The position numbers and the translations under genes are program-made. A stretch of DNA of 6,737 bases from Thermaceae bacterium (GTDB lineage: Bacteria > Deinococcota > Deinococci > Deinococcales > Marinithermaceae), in contig WFXV01000210.1 of NCBI GenBank assembly GCA_015490435.1, positions 1 to 6,737 on the forward strand, given 5' to 3'. The notes under the pieces are model-generated. The model was given only the letters and a program-made list of their open reading frames with translations. It was not told the DNA's origin and did not search any database. Within the stretch, counting starts at the first letter, position 1, and each line of letters opens with the position of its first letter. This document shows positions 5,379 to 6,737 of the stretch, one piece after another.

Positions 5379-5840
5379 ATGAGGAATATTGCTGGTAGTC
5401 TGATCATCGCGCTGCTCGTTTCCCTGCTCGTGGGCCTCGGCGCCGGCGTCTACATCCAGGCGTCGCGCACCCGGGCGGCGCTCGCCGCGGTGCCGCCCTC
5501 GCCGGTGGTGCTCTCGGCGACCTACCAGCCGGAGAAAAAGCAGGTGGTCTTCGAGGTCTATAACCCCGGCTACTTGCCGTTATTGCTCGTGGACCAGAGC
5601 GTGGTCTTCACCCCCGGCCCCGAGTCCAAGGAGAAGGCCTACGCGCTGGCGGCGGTGCCCCTCAACCTGACCCTGCCGGCCCAGGGGACGGTGCGGGTCA
5701 CCCTCGCCCTGAAGCCAGAGAGCGAGGAGCTCAAGGCCGGGGACGTGGTGGCCGGCACCATCGCCTACACCCACCCGCTCTCCCCCGACGTGTACGCGGT
5801 GACCCACCTCTTTAAGTACGGGGAGGAGGAGAAGAAATGA
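5379..5840 (+). CDS. Single-pass membrane-anchored protein with exported beta-rich domain, unknown function
   Basis: A 153-residue protein that I do not recognise. One hydrophobic segment at about residues 4-26 (IAGSLIIALLVSLLVGLGAGVYI) is followed by a short basic-rich stretch SRTRAALAAVPPSP (29-42). The rest is a roughly 110-residue domain of alternating hydrophobic strands, such as VVFEVYNPGYLPLLLVDQSVVF (54-75) and LNLTLPAQGTVRVTLALKP, ending in a charged GEEEKK tail. It looks like an immunoglobulin-type sandwich. The 'NPGxLPL ... LTLPAQG' text faintly recalls LEA14-like domains, a weak guess. The helix may be an anchor or an uncleaved signal, because the distance to ALA at 34-36 is long for signal peptidase. 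The first codons (AGG AAT ATT GCT GGT AGT) are AT-rich for this genome, as often seen in well-expressed genes. It leads the 5379-6737 operon and overlaps the next gene by ATGA. Confidence 0.8.
   Translation: MRNIAGSLIIALLVSLLVGLGAGVYIQASRTRAALAAVPPSPVVLSATYQPEKKQVVFEVYNPGYLPLLLVDQSVVFTPGPESKEKAYALAAVPLNLTLPAQGTVRVTLALKPESEELKAGDVVAGTIAYTHPLSPDVYAVTHLFKYGEEEKK
5825..5829 (+). promoter_or_regulatory. Ribosome binding site for the polytopic membrane protein
   Basis: GGAGG inside the purine-rich tail of the upstream gene lies 7 bases before ATG 5837 (an overlapping GGAGG sits at 5822-5826). It supports the ATGA-coupled start. Confidence 0.6.
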
Positions 5841-6331
5841 AGAAGGCCCTGGCCTGGCTTTGGTTTTTGCTGCTCGCGCTCTTCCTCTTCTTCGGGGCGA
5901 CGCTCTTTTCCGGCGCGACGCCGGAGGAGCTCGCATTCGCGCTTGGCCTTTTCGGCTTCCTCCTGCTCGCGAACCCCTTGCTCTTCGGCTACTCCGGGCT
6001 GCTCGGGTTCCTGGCCGAGGTGGAGGCGGGCACCGCGAAGCCGGAGCGGGTGGCCGAGGCCACCCACGCGCCCCTCGACCTGGTCAAGGACCTCGCCGGG
6101 CTCGCCCTCGCCGCCTTCTGGCTAAAGGAGCTCGCCCCCTACCGCTACGCCTATTACGGCCTCTTTTTGCTCCTCTTGCTGGTGGCGCTCGCGCCCCAGC
6201 TCGCCGGCGGGCTCGCCTTCGCGGGGGTGCTCACCGGCGTACTCTGGGGGGCGGCGGTGCCCACCGCGCTGGTCTTTGGGCTCGAGCTCCTCACCCTCGC
6301 CCGGGTGGCCGCGCTGGCCCGCGGGGCGTAA
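5837..6331 (+). CDS. Polytopic membrane protein of unknown function
   Basis: A 164-residue protein with about four hydrophobic segments: 4-25, 31-57, 105-121 and 123-155. An amphipathic, partly hydrophobic stretch at 80-97 could be re-entrant. A charged loop (61-84, EVEAGTAKPERVAEATHAPLD) and KELAPYRYAYYG (97-108) separate them. I recognise no family and see no catalytic motif. The ATG overlaps the previous stop as ATGA and is preceded by GGAGG at 5825-5829, 7 bases away, so translation is coupled. The stop TAA at 6329-6331 is followed by GCG and then the rhomboid ATG in the same reading frame. The constant spacing and shared promoter tie it to the single-pass protein before it and the rhomboid after it. 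Confidence 0.85.
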   Translation: MKKALAWLWFLLLALFLFFGATLFSGATPEELAFALGLFGFLLLANPLLFGYSGLLGFLAEVEAGTAKPERVAEATHAPLDLVKDLAGLALAAFWLKELAPYRYAYYGLFLLLLLVALAPQLAGGLAFAGVLTGVLWGAAVPTALVFGLELLTLARVAALARGA

Positions 6332-6334
6332 GCG

Positions 6335-6737
6335 ATGTTCCCCCTAGGCGACAGCGAACCCCACGGGCCGGCCCCCGTCACCCGGCTCCTGGTGGCGGCC
6401 AACGTGCTCGTCTTCCTCTGGCAGGCGCTAGGGGGCCCGGCCCACCTGGCCTGGAGCGTGGAGGCCTTCGGCTTCGTGCCGGTCGAGTTCTTCCAGGACC
6501 CCCTCGGCGAGTTCCCCCGTATCCTCACCGCGATGTTCCTCCACGGCGGCGTCGCCCACTTGGTGGGGAACATGTGGTTCCTCTGGATCTTCGGCCCCGG
6601 GGTCGAGGACCGGCTCGGCCCCGGGCGCTACCTTTTCCTCTACTTCGTCGCCGGGGTGGGCGCCGCCCTCTTCCAGGCGGCGGCGATGCCGACGAGCCCG
6701 GTGCCGATGGTGGGGGCCTCGGGGGCGATCTCGGGGG
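6335..6737 (+). CDS. Rhomboid-family intramembrane serine protease, N-terminal part, runs off right edge
   Basis: I translated this directly: 134 codons are open to the window edge. A short cytoplasmic N-terminus leads into a first helix at about 17-32 and then an L1-like loop (GFVPVEFFQDPLGEFPRILTAMF, 46-68). The rhomboid mark HGGVAHLVGNMWFLWIFG (70-87) supplies the paired His and Asn79 of the oxyanion region. EDRLGPGRYLFLYF (91-104) and the nucleophile motif GASGAISG with Ser129 (127-134) follow. The catalytic His in a later helix lies beyond the window, so activity cannot be confirmed. Rhomboids cut membrane proteins within or next to their transmembrane helices. The ATG follows the previous stop by 3 bases with no clear Shine-Dalgarno, and an in-frame TAA 6 bases upstream makes it the first possible start. 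It belongs to the operon begun at 5325. Confidence 0.92.
   Translation, partial: MFPLGDSEPHGPAPVTRLLVAANVLVFLWQALGGPAHLAWSVEAFGFVPVEFFQDPLGEFPRILTAMFLHGGVAHLVGNMWFLWIFGPGVEDRLGPGRYLFLYFVAGVGAALFQAAAMPTSPVPMVGASGAISG

Noticed and set aside
5837..6737. Polytopic membrane protein and rhomboid as one gene broken by a stop codon
   Set aside because: They share a frame across TAA GCG ATG, but each has its own coherent start and fold, and a rhomboid starting at this ATG is normally proportioned. Recoding of TAA has no support here.
1..6737. tRNA, rRNA, CRISPR array, insertion sequence or phage genes
   Set aside because: I looked for cloverleaf-like text, regularly spaced repeats, terminal inverted repeats and transposase or integrase motifs and saw none. 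Coding covers nearly all of the window.

Overview
This is a GC-rich, gene-dense bacterial window. Codons mostly end in G or C, GTG starts are common, gaps are a few bases to about 110 bases, and the proteins are rich in Leu, Ala, Arg and Glu and poor in Cys. Several starts lack a Shine-Dalgarno (SD) but carry a TANNNT box a few bases upstream, a leaderless arrangement well known in Deinococcus-Thermus. The Nudix protein also resembles, from memory, Thermus thermophilus Ndx1. I infer a thermophilic member of the Thermales or a relative. The species cannot be fixed from this sequence alone. I see no tRNA, rRNA, CRISPR array, insertion sequence or prophage signal.

Layout. (1) 1-523, minus strand: the N-terminal part of an AI-2E-family (PF01594) membrane transporter that runs off the left edge. 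(2) 546-1433, plus strand: a standalone LigD-type primase-polymerase domain, divergent from the transporter across a 22-base gap. (3) 4992-1396, minus strand: a tightly packed run of DUF72 protein, Nudix hydrolase, amidase-signature enzyme and APC amino-acid permease. The first three overlap, and the permease follows after 9 bases with its own candidate promoter. The permease end overlaps the convergent polymerase gene by 38 bases. (4) 5022-5267, plus strand: a small winged-helix-like protein divergent from the DUF72 gene, followed by an intrinsic terminator. (5) 5325-6737, plus strand: a near-consensus sigma-70 promoter drives a single-pass exported-domain protein, a polytopic membrane protein and a rhomboid protease that runs off the right edge.

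How the genes may work together. The minus-strand run combines small-molecule clean-up (Nudix), amide hydrolysis and amino-acid transport, with a possible divergent small regulator. The right-hand cluster looks like an uncharacterised membrane module in which the rhomboid could process, or simply sit beside, the single-pass protein. Both ideas are inferences. The most striking signals are regulatory: four starts have a TANNNT box exactly six bases upstream, a fifth has one nearby, and a very different leadered promoter with a strong SD drives the rhomboid cluster.
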